DNA of 34,486 nucleotides. Origin: Spirochaetota bacterium (GTDB lineage: Bacteria > Spirochaetota > UBA4802 > UB4802). This document shows, one piece after another, positions 9,849 to 18,152 of this stretch; position 1 is the stretch's first letter, and the number at the start of each line of letters is the position of its first letter. The translations under genes and the position numbers were made by a program. Under the pieces are notes generated by a model. It was not told the DNA's origin and made no database searches. It saw nothing but the letters and a program-made list of their open reading frames with translations. The stretch lies in contig JAOAIH010000029.1 of NCBI GenBank assembly GCA_026414805.1, forward strand, positions 1 through 34,486, read 5' to 3'.

Positions 9849-9932
9849 TGGTGGCATACCTGGTACAATAACTTCTTGACATCCTTGTAGAGTATGGCAG
9901 TATCGTGTAATACTGTTATATTGAGGTGTCCA

Positions 9933-11228
9933 ATGTACTGGAATGAGGAAATTGAAACATTAAGCCGCAAGGACCTTGAATCATTGCAGTTTAAAAAATT
10001 GCAGAAAGCACTGCAGGCTGCTTCACACACACCTTTTTATAAAAAGGTTTTTGAAGAAAATAAAATCAACATTGATAACATCAAAACTCTTGACCATATC
10101 AAAGACCTACCGTTTACCACTAAAAACGATCTTAGATTAAGCTATCCTGATGGTATGGTGGCAGTTCCAAGAAAAGAAATAGTCCGTATGCATGCTTCAT
10201 CAGGGACAACCGGCAAATCCACAGTCATATTCTATACAGCAAAAGATATAAAGGATTGGGCATCACTTGTTGCTCGATGTATGGTTGCTACCGGTGCAAC
10301 CCCGGACGACGTGTTTCAGAACATGATGGGATACGGACTTTTTACTGGTGGCCTTGGGCTTCACTATGGTGCTGAGCTATTAGGGTGTATGGTTATTCCG
10401 TCAGCATCGGGAAATACGCTGCGGCAAATTCAGCTTATGCAGGATTTTGAAACAACTATTATTCACATTACGCCAAGCTACTGCCTTCACCTGGTAGAGG
10501 TAATCCGTGCCGAAGGTATTGACCCGTATGCATTGACTGTCAAAAAAGCATATTTAGGTGCCGAGCCATATTCAGAGGCAACCCGCAAAAAGATTGAAGA
10601 GCAGTTTGGCATCGATGCTTACAACTCGTACGGATTAAGCGAAATGAACGGACCCGGCGTTGCTTTTGAATGCACTTATAAAAATGGAATGCATATATGG
10701 GAAGATTACTATATTGTTGAGATAATTAATCCTGATACCTGCGAAGTATTGCCACCCGGTGAAGAAGGCGAACTGGTCCTCACTCATATCAACCGTGAAG
10801 CAATGCCCATTATCCGCTACAGGACTCGCGACCTCACCAAACTCATACCAGAACCCTGCCCGTGCGGAAGGACTCATTACCGTATAGACCGCATTAAAGG
10901 GCGAACTGATGACATGTTGATAGTCAGCGGTGTTAATGTATTTCCATCACAGATTGAAACAGTTCTTATGAAATTTCCTGAGGTTGGCAACAACTATCAG
11001 ATTATCCTTGATAGGGAAAATAACCTGGACAGGATGCACATCAAAGTAGAGTTATATTCCAAGCTTTTCCATGGCGACATCAAAGAAATTGAAAGAATCA
11101 AAAACAGGCTCAAGGAAGCATTGAAGGCATTAATTACTATAAATCCCCGCATAGAGCTTCTGGAGCCAGGCTCACTGCCACCAAGTGAGGGGAAAGCCAA
11201 GCGTGTTATTGATAACCGATCGCTATAA
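9933..11228 (+). CDS. phenylacetate-CoA ligase family, AMP-forming
   Basis: A 431-residue adenylate-forming enzyme. The open frame extends to 9894, but GAGGTG upstream of the ATG at 9933 and the family-typical N-terminus MYWNEEIETLSR support this start. The ATP-binding loop is ASSGTTGKS (residues 88-96); other family motifs are YNSYGLSEMNGPG, the RYRTRDLT segment and the Cys-rich PCPCGRTHYRIDRIKGRTDDMLIV stretch. It would activate an aryl or related carboxylic acid to its CoA ester using ATP. The gene is followed after 21 bp by an ACT-domain protein, a pairing well known in anaerobes, often near indolepyruvate oxidoreductase, suggesting aromatic-amino-acid catabolism. No ior genes are in this window. 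Confidence 0.9.
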   Translation: MYWNEEIETLSRKDLESLQFKKLQKALQAASHTPFYKKVFEENKINIDNIKTLDHIKDLPFTTKNDLRLSYPDGMVAVPRKEIVRMHASSGTTGKSTVIFYTAKDIKDWASLVARCMVATGATPDDVFQNMMGYGLFTGGLGLHYGAELLGCMVIPSASGNTLRQIQLMQDFETTIIHITPSYCLHLVEVIRAEGIDPYALTVKKAYLGAEPYSEATRKKIEEQFGIDAYNSYGLSEMNGPGVAFECTYKNGMHIWEDYYIVEIINPDTCEVLPPGEEGELVLTHINREAMPIIRYRTRDLTKLIPEPCPCGRTHYRIDRIKGRTDDMLIVSGVNVFPSQIETVLMKFPEVGNNYQIILDRENNLDRMHIKVELYSKLFHGDIKEIERIKNRLKEALKALITINPRIELLEPGSLPPSEGKAKRVIDNRSL

Positions 11229-11249
11229 TTACATTAGGGGAGGTGCCCT

Positions 11250-11678
11250 ATGGCATATCAGGTTTCAGTATTTGCCGAGAATAAACCAGGAAAGATTGAA
11301 AGGATAACCAGCGTTCTTGCAAAACAGAATATTAATATCAGAGCTATAACAATAAATGATTCTGGTGATTATGGTATTATAAAGTTGCTGCTGGACAGGC
11401 CTGAGGATGGATGTACAGCACTTAAAGAAGAAGGTATTGCAGCTACATTAAAGGAGATAGTAGCTGTGAAAATACAGGATAAGCCGGGAAGCCTGCATAA
11501 AGTTGCCGCCATACTAAAAGAACATTCAATCAATGTAGATGATGCATACGGATTTACCGTAAAGCCTCATGAAGAATCTGTTTTTGTATTCCAGGTTGAC
11601 AATCCAAAATCAGCACAAAAAGTACTGAAAGAAGCAGGCTACCAATTATTAGCTGATAAGGAATTATATTTACTGTAA
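11250..11678 (+). CDS. tandem ACT-domain amino-acid-binding protein
   Basis: A 142-residue soluble protein consisting of two ACT domains (about residues 1-68 and 69-142). The first begins YQVSVFAENKPGKIERITSVLAKQNINIRAI, the second VAVKIQDKPGSLHKVAAILKEHSINVDDAYG; both have the ligand-loop motif NKPG or DKPG. There is no catalytic domain, so it is presumably a sensor or regulatory partner that binds an amino acid. A strong ribosome site (GGGGAGG) precedes the ATG. It follows the phenylacetate-CoA-ligase-like gene closely and is most likely cotranscribed and functionally coupled to it. Confidence 0.9.
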   Translation: MAYQVSVFAENKPGKIERITSVLAKQNINIRAITINDSGDYGIIKLLLDRPEDGCTALKEEGIAATLKEIVAVKIQDKPGSLHKVAAILKEHSINVDDAYGFTVKPHEESVFVFQVDNPKSAQKVLKEAGYQLLADKELYLL

Positions 11679-11690
11679 GATTGGCTCAAA

Positions 11691-11719
11691 GTTACCGTAA
11701 ACTTGATTCAGTATCTCAA
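11691..11719 (+). repeat. degenerate copy of a dispersed palindromic element
   Basis: This 29-bp stretch between the ACT gene and the lipoprotein gene matches 31608-31636 at 24 of 29 positions without gaps, sharing TAAACT, GATTCAG and ATCTCAA. The remainder of the element is not recognisable here. Confidence 0.4.
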
Positions 11720-11788
11720 GATATATACTAATTATTCTTTAAAACTGGAATTACATTGAAAAAATTCTAAAATATAGGAGTACTATCC

Positions 11789-12148
11789 ATGAAAAAAATT
11801 ACTATTATTTTTACTATTTGCATTGTTCTTTTTTCCATCGCATGCTCACAGCAAATCAGCATACAGGGTAAACCTGATGTATTAGTAAAAAAATTTCTTA
11901 AAGATGATTCAACCTATGTCATCATGTGTAAAGGGTACCCAAAACCAGGTACAACCGGCATACAAGCTACCCAAACAGCCAAAGAAGCCGCATTGCTCAA
12001 TGCCCAGTATATTGCTCGGGGCATCTTTTCAGAAGAAGTTGATATCATTAAGGCTGGAATTGTTGATGATTACTCAATAAATCAGGATTTTGTGATCATT
12101 ACATATTCAATACATCATCCCAACATCAAACGCTACCTTCAGGAATAA
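11789..12148 (+). CDS. small lipoprotein, LPP20-like
   Basis: A 119-residue protein with a type II signal peptide and lipobox FSIAC, so the mature N-terminus would be lipidated Cys19. After a Q-rich start it contains KGYPKPGTTGIQATQTAKEAALLNAQYIARGIF, which recalls the alanine-rich helix of LPP20/DUF400-type outer-membrane lipoproteins, and ends with a predicted beta strand (FVIITYSIH). Family resemblance is weak and from memory. Start supported by TAGGAG nine bases upstream. It ends at a perfect hairpin terminator that also serves the facing lipoprotein gene. Function unknown. Confidence 0.75.
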   Translation: MKKITIIFTICIVLFSIACSQQISIQGKPDVLVKKFLKDDSTYVIMCKGYPKPGTTGIQATQTAKEAALLNAQYIARGIFSEEVDIIKAGIVDDYSINQDFVIITYSIHHPNIKRYLQE

Positions 12149-12186
12149 TTCACTTTTTTATCTTTATTTAATGGAACAGGCGGTAA

Positions 12187-12223
12187 ATGAAAAGAGGGAC
12201 AACTTTGATGTCCCTCTTTTCAT
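12187..12223. terminator. bidirectional rho-independent terminator
   Basis: A perfect 15-bp stem (ATGAAAAGAGGGACA at 12187-12201 and its exact complement at 12209-12223) closes a 7-base loop. The stem has A-runs on one side and T-runs on the other, so it can end transcription from both the LPP20-like gene on the left and the small lipoprotein gene on the right. Confidence 0.9.
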
Positions 12224-12240
12224 AAGGTAAATAAAAGCAA

Positions 12241-12381
12241 TTACTTCTGTGCAGGAGCCTGCTCTGCTGGCTGTTCCTGAACTGGCTGCTCAGGAGCTGG
12301 AGCTTCTTCTTTCTTGCAGCCAACAAATGCTACAGCAACTGCGAATACAGCGATGAGAATAAGAGATGCTAATTTCTTCAT
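12241..12381 (-). CDS. 46-residue Pro/Glu/Gln-rich lipoprotein
   Basis: A short gene below common ORF length cut-offs. It starts at the ATG at 12381 behind AGAGGT and ends with TAA at 12241. The product opens with a signal peptide MKKLASLILIAVFAVAVAFVGC, giving a lipobox AFVGC with Cys22, and continues KKEEAPAPEQPVQEQPAEQAPAQK, a low-complexity tail. The mature peptide would be about 25 residues, anchored by lipid. Such tiny lipoproteins may be envelope spacers or abundant membrane lipoproteins, but no function can be assigned. A strong terminator follows 18 bp after the stop, which supports an independently transcribed gene. Translation was done by hand. Confidence 0.85.
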   Translation of the reverse strand: MKKLASLILIAVFAVAVAFVGCKKEEAPAPEQPVQEQPAEQAPAQK

Positions 12382-12471
12382 AGTGCGTACCTCTTGTATA
12401 GTTTAAAATTTTATTTTGTTTGAGTATGTCATAACCAATAAACATAGCAAGAAAAAAAAATCAAGTACATA

Positions 12472-12867
12472 TTAAAAAATTTTTTTTCGGTAGGTTGAAC
12501 GGCATGTGGCTGATTCCCATACAGTAACACTTAAAATATTGATTTTTGTTGCGTGGGTGCATGAATAGTGCTTCAACATTTTATCAAATTTTTGATATAT
12601 AATTTTAGATAATAATTCAGAACTTGGGTTCAGGTTTAAAAATTCTTCTACATCATTTAAATTTTTATGATCAAACTGTTGCAACACCTCTTTGAGCATA
12701 TCCTTTAAATCATGAAAGTCAATCAATATGCCAAGTTCATTAAGTTTTTCTCCATACACCGATACTTCTACCTTCCAGTTGTGTCCATGAATATTTTCGC
12801 ATTTTCCCTTGTATCCACGCAATTGATGTGCTGCCGAAATATAGTCTTCTATTGTCAAAATGTACAT
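12472..12867 (-). CDS. queD: 6-carboxytetrahydropterin synthase QueD
   Basis: A 131-residue enzyme of the T-fold family. Zinc ligands are H14 (SAAHQL) and H27/H29 (ENIHGHNW), the catalytic cysteine is C23, the Asp/His relay lies at FDHKNLND (residues 65-72) and the substrate-anchoring Glu is E118 in VWESA. It converts dihydroneopterin triphosphate to 6-carboxytetrahydropterin in queuosine (tRNA) synthesis; the same family includes 6-pyruvoyl-tetrahydropterin synthases. Length is normal. A start at 12867 follows an AGGTAAGG sequence. It lies 22 bp downstream of the DegT-fold gene and is probably cotranscribed with it. No queC, queE or queF is in the window. Confidence 0.93.
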   Translation of the reverse strand: MYILTIEDYISAAHQLRGYKGKCENIHGHNWKVEVSVYGEKLNELGILIDFHDLKDMLKEVLQQFDHKNLNDVEEFLNLNPSSELLSKIIYQKFDKMLKHYSCTHATKINILSVTVWESATCRSTYRKKIF

Positions 12868-12889
12868 ATACCTTACCTCGTATCACAAC

Positions 12890-13924
12890 TTATGCAAACA
12901 TTGTTAATACTTTGCTTACTTTTTCTATCTCACGTTTTGTAAGTGTGGGATAGATTGGTAAAGAAAAAAGTTTTTTTGAAAGCCGGTCACTATGTGGATA
13001 ATCAAGATTACGGAGTTTGCAATATTGATGTAACGGTACCTCTACTGGATGAAATATCTCAATGCCATTTTTCTTGAAAAATTTTTCAGCAATATCAGGC
13101 TGGGCATCAAATAGTACCGGAAATGCCTGGTAGGTGCAGTGCTCATTATATGCATATAATGTGGCATGATGCGTTTTATGTAATGCGTCATAGTAGATGC
13201 GGGCAATATCACGCCGCCGTTTAACGAAATCTTTCAGCTTCAGCAATTGATTTAAACCAACTGCGGCATGGAGGTCGCTCATGCAATACTCAAAGCCTAG
13301 AATATGTGAATGCGGAACACCGCTTCGCACATCGCGCATAGTTGAAAAATATCGGGAATTATTGGTAAACACCATTGCGCCCATTTCTGTTGTGATCATC
13401 ATTGATGGGGTGAATGATGCAACAGCAATAGATGGCACTGGCAAAAATATATCAGAGGTGTCCATTCCAATGGCATGTGATATATCAAGGATTACCGGAA
13501 CGGAGCTATCGCCCATATCAAAACCTAATGGTATACCAAACATATGCCCCACAACAATTGCTTTTGTATTGTGCGTAATTGCCGCAATAATTGCTTCCTT
13601 TGAAGGATGATACATGCCTTCAGCTATATCAACTAGCACAGGTTTTGCGCCAACCAAAAGGCATGCTTTCAACGGGGCTTCATGAAAAAAAGATGGCATT
13701 ATAATCTCATCACCTGCACCAATTCCCAGTGCCACAAATGCACAATGGTACGCTGCGGTTACTGAATTTGTGGCCACAGAATATTTTATGGATAGAAGGC
13801 TTGCTAATGCTTGTTCAAACTGTTTCACAACTGCACCAGACGCCAATGTGTCCTGAATAAGACAATCAAGCACGCCCTCAAGTTCTTTGCGGGTAATGGT
13901 TGGTTTGCTTGCTACTATTTTCAT
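12890..13924 (-). CDS. DegT/DnrJ/EryC1/StrS-fold protein lacking the PLP lysine
   Basis: A 344-residue protein with the full type I aminotransferase fold of the DegT family: N-terminal RKELEGVLDCLIQDTLASGAVVKQFEQALASLL, then ATNSVTAAYHCAFVALGIGAGDEIIMPS, and DISHAIG at the position of the Asp that pairs with the PLP ring. The usual SF-P-(T/S)-K-x-(I/L)-TTGEGG loop reads SFTPSMMITTEMGAMV, so the Schiff-base lysine is replaced by methionine and the GEGG motif is lost. It therefore cannot form the normal internal aldimine. It may be a pseudoenzyme, or use PLP or PMP without the lysine, as ColD does with His. The frame is otherwise intact and complete. The gene leads a two-gene unit with queD. 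The ribosome site (AGAGG) is unusually close to the ATG. Confidence 0.85.
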   Translation of the reverse strand: MKIVASKPTITRKELEGVLDCLIQDTLASGAVVKQFEQALASLLSIKYSVATNSVTAAYHCAFVALGIGAGDEIIMPSFFHEAPLKACLLVGAKPVLVDIAEGMYHPSKEAIIAAITHNTKAIVVGHMFGIPLGFDMGDSSVPVILDISHAIGMDTSDIFLPVPSIAVASFTPSMMITTEMGAMVFTNNSRYFSTMRDVRSGVPHSHILGFEYCMSDLHAAVGLNQLLKLKDFVKRRRDIARIYYDALHKTHHATLYAYNEHCTYQAFPVLFDAQPDIAEKFFKKNGIEIFHPVEVPLHQYCKLRNLDYPHSDRLSKKLFSLPIYPTLTKREIEKVSKVLTMFA

Positions 13925-14082
13925 GGCCTCTATCGTATACTGTAATATTCAAATGAAATGTACATGTGACAGGTATTAAAAATTGGTCAAGCATCATTTT
14001 GCAAGTACAAAAATTAAATCAAGCTGTGCAATCATTATTCCGATACTACACATAGTATAGGTATTAGCAAAGGAGGCTTTTC

Positions 14083-14892
14083 ATGCGCAAATTTTTTGTA
14101 GTAGTGGTGGCGATAGCTCTTGTAATAACTTTTTTTACATCATGTGCACCTAACAATGTCATGACCAAACGTGATGAAACATATACCTTTGACCAGTCGA
14201 ATGTTCAGGAAAAACCTGTATATTCTGATATGGACTCACCACAGGTAGCTTCAAACAGCGATAGCTCATATTATCAAGTAGGGATAGCCAGCTGGTATGG
14301 AAGAGAATTCCAGGGAAGGCTCACAGCATCAGGGCAGCCGTTTGATATGAATAAATACACTGCAGCACACCGTACACTTCCGTTTGGAAGTGTCATTGTT
14401 GTAACTAATCTGGAAAATGGCAAGAAAGTGAAGTGTACCGTAAACGACAGAGGACCATTCAAGAAAAACCGCATCCTTGATGTATCCTATGCAGCAGCTC
14501 GACAGCTGGATATGCTCACAAAAGGCGAAGCAAAGGTGGGGATTACAGTGCTTTCCTATGGAAATGAAACACAGCAACAGCCACCATCAAATGATGTTGG
14601 TGTTTTTGGTGAACCAGTCAATCCTTATAATGAAAATCAAACTAACTCTTTACAAGATTCAAATGATTACATTGGCATAGCATTGCAGACAGGTGCATTT
14701 TATTCAAAAGCTAATGCCCTCAAACTCAAAGAAAAGATAGAAACAATAATAGATAAGCCTGTCACTGTTGTGCAGGAAGGATATTACTATAAAGTGAGAA
14801 TTATTAACCTCAATGACAGCGATGTCGTACACTACAAAAATATCTTAAAAAAGAACGATATTCCCTCATATAAGGTTACAATAGGCCAGTAG
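14083..14892 (+). CDS. rlpA: RlpA-family septal ring lytic transglycosylase, lipoprotein with SPOR domain
   Basis: A 269-residue lipoprotein: signal peptide ending in lipobox FTSC, then a linker, then a double-psi beta-barrel domain (about residues 63-165: GIASWYGREFQGRLTASGQPF, AAHRTLPFGS, VNDRGPFKKNRILDVSYAAARQL) with the conserved catalytic-type Asp in NDRGP. Residues about 195-269 form a SPOR domain (GIALQTGAFYSKANALKLKEKI), which binds glycan strands lacking stem peptides. RlpA cuts such strands at the septum in other bacteria. Strong AAAGGAGG ribosome site. The signal peptide and the linker each contain a copy of the GCGATAG motif (14110 and 14258). Terminated by the hairpin at 14915-14946. 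Confidence 0.93.
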   Translation: MRKFFVVVVAIALVITFFTSCAPNNVMTKRDETYTFDQSNVQEKPVYSDMDSPQVASNSDSSYYQVGIASWYGREFQGRLTASGQPFDMNKYTAAHRTLPFGSVIVVTNLENGKKVKCTVNDRGPFKKNRILDVSYAAARQLDMLTKGEAKVGITVLSYGNETQQQPPSNDVGVFGEPVNPYNENQTNSLQDSNDYIGIALQTGAFYSKANALKLKEKIETIIDKPVTVVQEGYYYKVRIINLNDSDVVHYKNILKKNDIPSYKVTIGQ

Positions 14893-14914
14893 CAAACACT
14901 ACTATTACAACAAT

Positions 14915-14946
14915 AAAAGGGCGCTCATAGGAGCGCCTTTTTTATA
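14915..14946 (+). terminator. rho-independent terminator of rlpA
   Basis: Stem GGCGCTC/GAGCGCC (extended by a G-T and A-T pairs) around a 4-base loop at 14927-14930, followed by a run of T. It lies 23 bp after the rlpA stop codon. Confidence 0.88.
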
Positions 14947-15092
14947 TACTAAATTAACAAATACAATACTACAACCATAAACTTTACCTTAAATTTTATT
15001 GATTTTTATTCATGGGTATTTTGCTTTGTATATCTGCTCATTGTTTTATAATTCAGCACCAAAACACCAATAAACTAACGAATATGTGAATT

Positions 15093-16214
15093 ATGCATAC
15101 AAATCGCCTTGATTACATTGATTATCTGAGAGCATGGGCAATGGTTGTCATGATAGAAGTCCATGTAGTTAATTGCTTCTTGCAGCCTTCATTAAAATCA
15201 GAATGGTGGTACCATATAATTAATTTTATCAACGGACTTGTTGCACCGATATTTATTTTCCTTTCAGGGTATTCATTCATACTGGCAAATTTCAATAAAA
15301 GGGCTGAACTGATTCAATTATCCTCATTTTTCTTCAAAAGGCTTGGAAGAATTGTTCTTATCATTCTTACAGGATATAGCCTCCATATACCATATTTTTC
15401 GCTCAAGAACATTTCCATCTATGCATCAGATGCAGAATTAAAAGCATTTTATAATGTAGATGTACTACAATGTATTGGTGTGGGGTTACTGGTGTTATTA
15501 ATTCTACGTATGGCAATTAAAAATGACATTTTCTACCTCAAAACCATTACTATACTTGGTCTGCTGATTGTTTTTTTAACACCTTACGTATGGAAAACCG
15601 ATTTTAGCAGATGGCTACCTCTGCCTTTGGCAAGTTATTATAATGAAATGCACGGCTCACTATTTCCTATTTTTCCCTGGCATGGTTTTTTATTGTTAGG
15701 TGCTTCGCTGGCTATAATAAACGCAAACAATACACACACTATCACAATAATGAATCACATGCAGGTAATTGCAGCAGTTGCTTTTAGCATTGCCGGTATC
15801 ATCTTTATGCATTACCGCTCAAAAGATCCCTCATATAATGTAAAAGTATGCCCTATATTTTTTTTCACAAGATTGGCGATAGTTACCGTATTACTTAAAT
15901 CCAGTGCAGTATATCTTGCCTCAAAAAATTCACTGCCAGAGATTTTCTGTGATTTTGGGAAAGAGTCATTGCTTGTCTACTGGCTACATCTGCAGATCCT
16001 GTATCGCCACTTTTTCAATGGAAGATCATGGGAAATGATTGTACATCAACAGTATGCTATAATTGAATGTATATATGCCTTTATTTTTCTGACAGCTTTT
16101 ACATTCTCAATTGCTCTTCTTTGGAATAAGCTAAAGGGACACTTGCCTCAACTATCGCAAAAATTATTTTATTTAATGGTTGTGTGTGTTGTTGCAAAGT
16201 TTCTATTTTTTTAG
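15093..16214 (+). CDS. multi-pass membrane acyltransferase (DUF1624/heparan N-acetyltransferase-like)
   Basis: A 373-residue inner-membrane protein with about ten hydrophobic segments. It opens RLDYIDYLRAWAMVVMIEVHVVN (residues 5-27), the start of HGSNAT/DUF1624-type and related acyltransferase-3 membrane proteins, where the histidine in the first helix is functional. APIFIFLSGYSF follows in the next helix, and SLLVYWLHLQILY near the C-terminus is also typical. Such proteins transfer acyl groups to sugars or lipids across the membrane. Substrate unknown. There is no strong ribosome site before the ATG at 15093. Its stop codon abuts the stop of the facing TPR gene. Confidence 0.75.
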   Translation: MHTNRLDYIDYLRAWAMVVMIEVHVVNCFLQPSLKSEWWYHIINFINGLVAPIFIFLSGYSFILANFNKRAELIQLSSFFFKRLGRIVLIILTGYSLHIPYFSLKNISIYASDAELKAFYNVDVLQCIGVGLLVLLILRMAIKNDIFYLKTITILGLLIVFLTPYVWKTDFSRWLPLPLASYYNEMHGSLFPIFPWHGFLLLGASLAIINANNTHTITIMNHMQVIAAVAFSIAGIIFMHYRSKDPSYNVKVCPIFFFTRLAIVTVLLKSSAVYLASKNSLPEIFCDFGKESLLVYWLHLQILYRHFFNGRSWEMIVHQQYAIIECIYAFIFLTAFTFSIALLWNKLKGHLPQLSQKLFYLMVVCVVAKFLFF

Positions 16215-17036
16215 TCAGTTGCATTCTTTTGATGCAGCACGTGCTAGATATTTAACTGCTGTGGAAGTATTCCCGGTAAAAAGATAACAGAGGCTTAAGG
16301 ATATTAAGCCTTGTGGCGTTGGATTTTTCTTAATTTCTTGTTCTAGCTGCATTATTTTATTAGTAATTGTCCCCTTACTGTCGTTAAATACAGCAGACGG
16401 TACTGTTGCTATATATTCATCAAACTTCCTGAATTCATTTTTCTGTAATGAATGCATTATCAGGGTTTCATCAGTAATCTGCGCACATTTAAGAATTATA
16501 TCTGATGTGATGTCCTTAAACTTAAATGAGTGATGAAACTTGTTATACAACTGCAAATAGTGCAGGGCATCCGTATACTTTTTCTGCTCATAGTATAGAA
16601 GTATAATTGCAGTTAATGCAACTTTATTTGAAGGATTCTTCTTTATGACTTCTTGGAAGCACACAAGCGCTGCTTTATAATTATTTAATTTGCTTAATGC
16701 TATCCCTTTTACCAGTAGCGCAATAAAAAAATCAGGATTATATTTGTTACACTTGTTAAGAATAATGATTGCTTTTTTATAGTGCCCCATTCTGAAATAA
16801 AGGCTACCAATATTAAATAATACAATGTAATCTTCTTTCAATTGCAATGCCTGCAAAAAGCAATCCAGAGCATTGTCAAATTTTGCCATGCGATAGTAGA
16901 GCGACCCTAAATTGATTAATGCAGCTCTGTAAGAATTATCTATCTGCAATATATGTGTGTACCGTTGTAATGCTTCTGTATAATTGCCCTGCTCTTCAAG
17001 CTGAAGTGCTTCCTTAAACTGTTCCTCTAAAGTCAT
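16215..17036 (-). CDS. tetratricopeptide repeat protein
   Basis: A 273-residue soluble protein without signal peptide. About five consecutive TPR units run from residue 2 to about 165 (for example GNYTEALQRYTHILQIDNSYRAALINLGSLYYRMAKFDNALDCFLQAL), with another TPR-like stretch at the C-terminus (ISLSLCYLFTGNTSTAVKYLARAA). TPRs are protein-binding scaffolds; partner unknown. It lies 51 bp downstream of the GGDEF gene on the same strand and is likely in one unit with it, so it may help localise or regulate that cyclase. The gap between them holds an imperfect copy of the iterated motif. Confidence 0.85.
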   Translation of the reverse strand: MTLEEQFKEALQLEEQGNYTEALQRYTHILQIDNSYRAALINLGSLYYRMAKFDNALDCFLQALQLKEDYIVLFNIGSLYFRMGHYKKAIIILNKCNKYNPDFFIALLVKGIALSKLNNYKAALVCFQEVIKKNPSNKVALTAIILLYYEQKKYTDALHYLQLYNKFHHSFKFKDITSDIILKCAQITDETLIMHSLQKNEFRKFDEYIATVPSAVFNDSKGTITNKIMQLEQEIKKNPTPQGLISLSLCYLFTGNTSTAVKYLARAASKECN

Positions 17037-17087
17037 TCTATTAAACCTTATTAATAAAAGAGTAATCCATTGGTAACTATCGGCATT

Positions 17088-18152
17088 TTACTTAAAGAGG
17101 GCAACTCTATTTCTCCCCATCTCTTTTGCCTTATACAATGCTTTATCACATCGTGATATAAAATCTTTAGTCGCTAAATCTCTGGTTGGCTCAAACTGTG
17201 CCACACCAATACTAATGGTGACATGCAGAGGGCCATTTTCACCTTTGAAATGATGTTGTTCTATTATTTTACGTAACCGCTGCGCCACTACACCTGCCTG
17301 TTCAAGCCTTGTCTGAGGTAATATCACTGCAAATTCTTCGCCACCATATCGGCAGGGGATATCCATCTTGCGGAGATCCTTCAAAAAAATTGCGGCAACC
17401 TCTTTTAACACACTATCCCCCTGTAAGTGACCATACATATCATTGAACCGCTTAAAGTGGTCAATATCACACATTAACAAAGAAAGAGGTGTGTTATATC
17501 GCTGACTTCGCTTCATTTCTTCAAGCAACCGTATTTCAAAATAGTGGTGAATGTAAAGCCGTGTCATTCGGTCAAGTGTTGACATTAAATAGAGGCGTGA
17601 ATTTTCAACTGCTACAGCACCAAACCGCGCAACATAATGTAAAAACTCCTTTTCAGAGTTTGAAAATCCACCCCCGGTTATTTTTTTACCTAAGAGCAGT
17701 ATCCCCATTAGTGAATTTTTTGATTTTAAAGGAACTACTATATAAGGATTTAAAAATTCAATTACCTTCAGATCGTCAGCCAAATCGGGCAATTCAAGCA
17801 GTGTTTCATACTCTATGGGATAAGGGTTATTTTCCAAAAATCCCACCAGCGGGCTTATTTCATGTAAAATCACATCTTGCCCAAAATCATCATCATATCC
17901 CTTGGCCATATGTATGTAAAAATCATTTACATCAATATCTTTTTGCAGTAAAAGAACCACCTGCTCCACAAACATCTGACCTATACAGCTGTATAAAAGG
18001 GACTCAACCAGGCTTTCAAACTGCAAATTTGATGATAAGCTTATGCCTAACTCTAAAAGATTCCTCAGATCATATATTTTTTTTTCTAACCCCTGTATAT
18101 CTTCATGAGTTGGCTCTGTTTCATCAAAGTACATTAACCCATTATCATCCAT
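17088..18152 (-). CDS. GAF-GGDEF diguanylate cyclase
   Basis: The open frame reaches 18227, but AGGG seven bases before the ATG at 18152 favours this start (354 residues); the extra 25 codons upstream are AT-rich and lack a ribosome site. Residues about 35-190 form a GAF-type sensor. The GGDEF domain (about 195-354) contains CDIDHFKRFNDMYGH, the active-site GGEEF at 270-274 and YKAKEMGRNRV. The inhibitory I-site RxxD is present as RKMD at 261-264, five residues before GGEEF, so feedback inhibition by cyclic di-GMP is expected. It synthesises c-di-GMP from two GTP, opposing the HD-GYP protein at 7387-8985. The alternative start at 18227 cannot be excluded. Confidence 0.92.
   Translation of the reverse strand: MDDNGLMYFDETEPTHEDIQGLEKKIYDLRNLLELGISLSSNLQFESLVESLLYSCIGQMFVEQVVLLLQKDIDVNDFYIHMAKGYDDDFGQDVILHEISPLVGFLENNPYPIEYETLLELPDLADDLKVIEFLNPYIVVPLKSKNSLMGILLLGKKITGGGFSNSEKEFLHYVARFGAVAVENSRLYLMSTLDRMTRLYIHHYFEIRLLEEMKRSQRYNTPLSLLMCDIDHFKRFNDMYGHLQGDSVLKEVAAIFLKDLRKMDIPCRYGGEEFAVILPQTRLEQAGVVAQRLRKIIEQHHFKGENGPLHVTISIGVAQFEPTRDLATKDFISRCDKALYKAKEMGRNRVALFK

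Noticed and set aside
9876-9913. TTGACA at 9876 as promoter of the CoA ligase
   Set aside because: No -10 box at an accepted distance; the nearest candidates are TATCGT at 19 bp and TAATAC further on.
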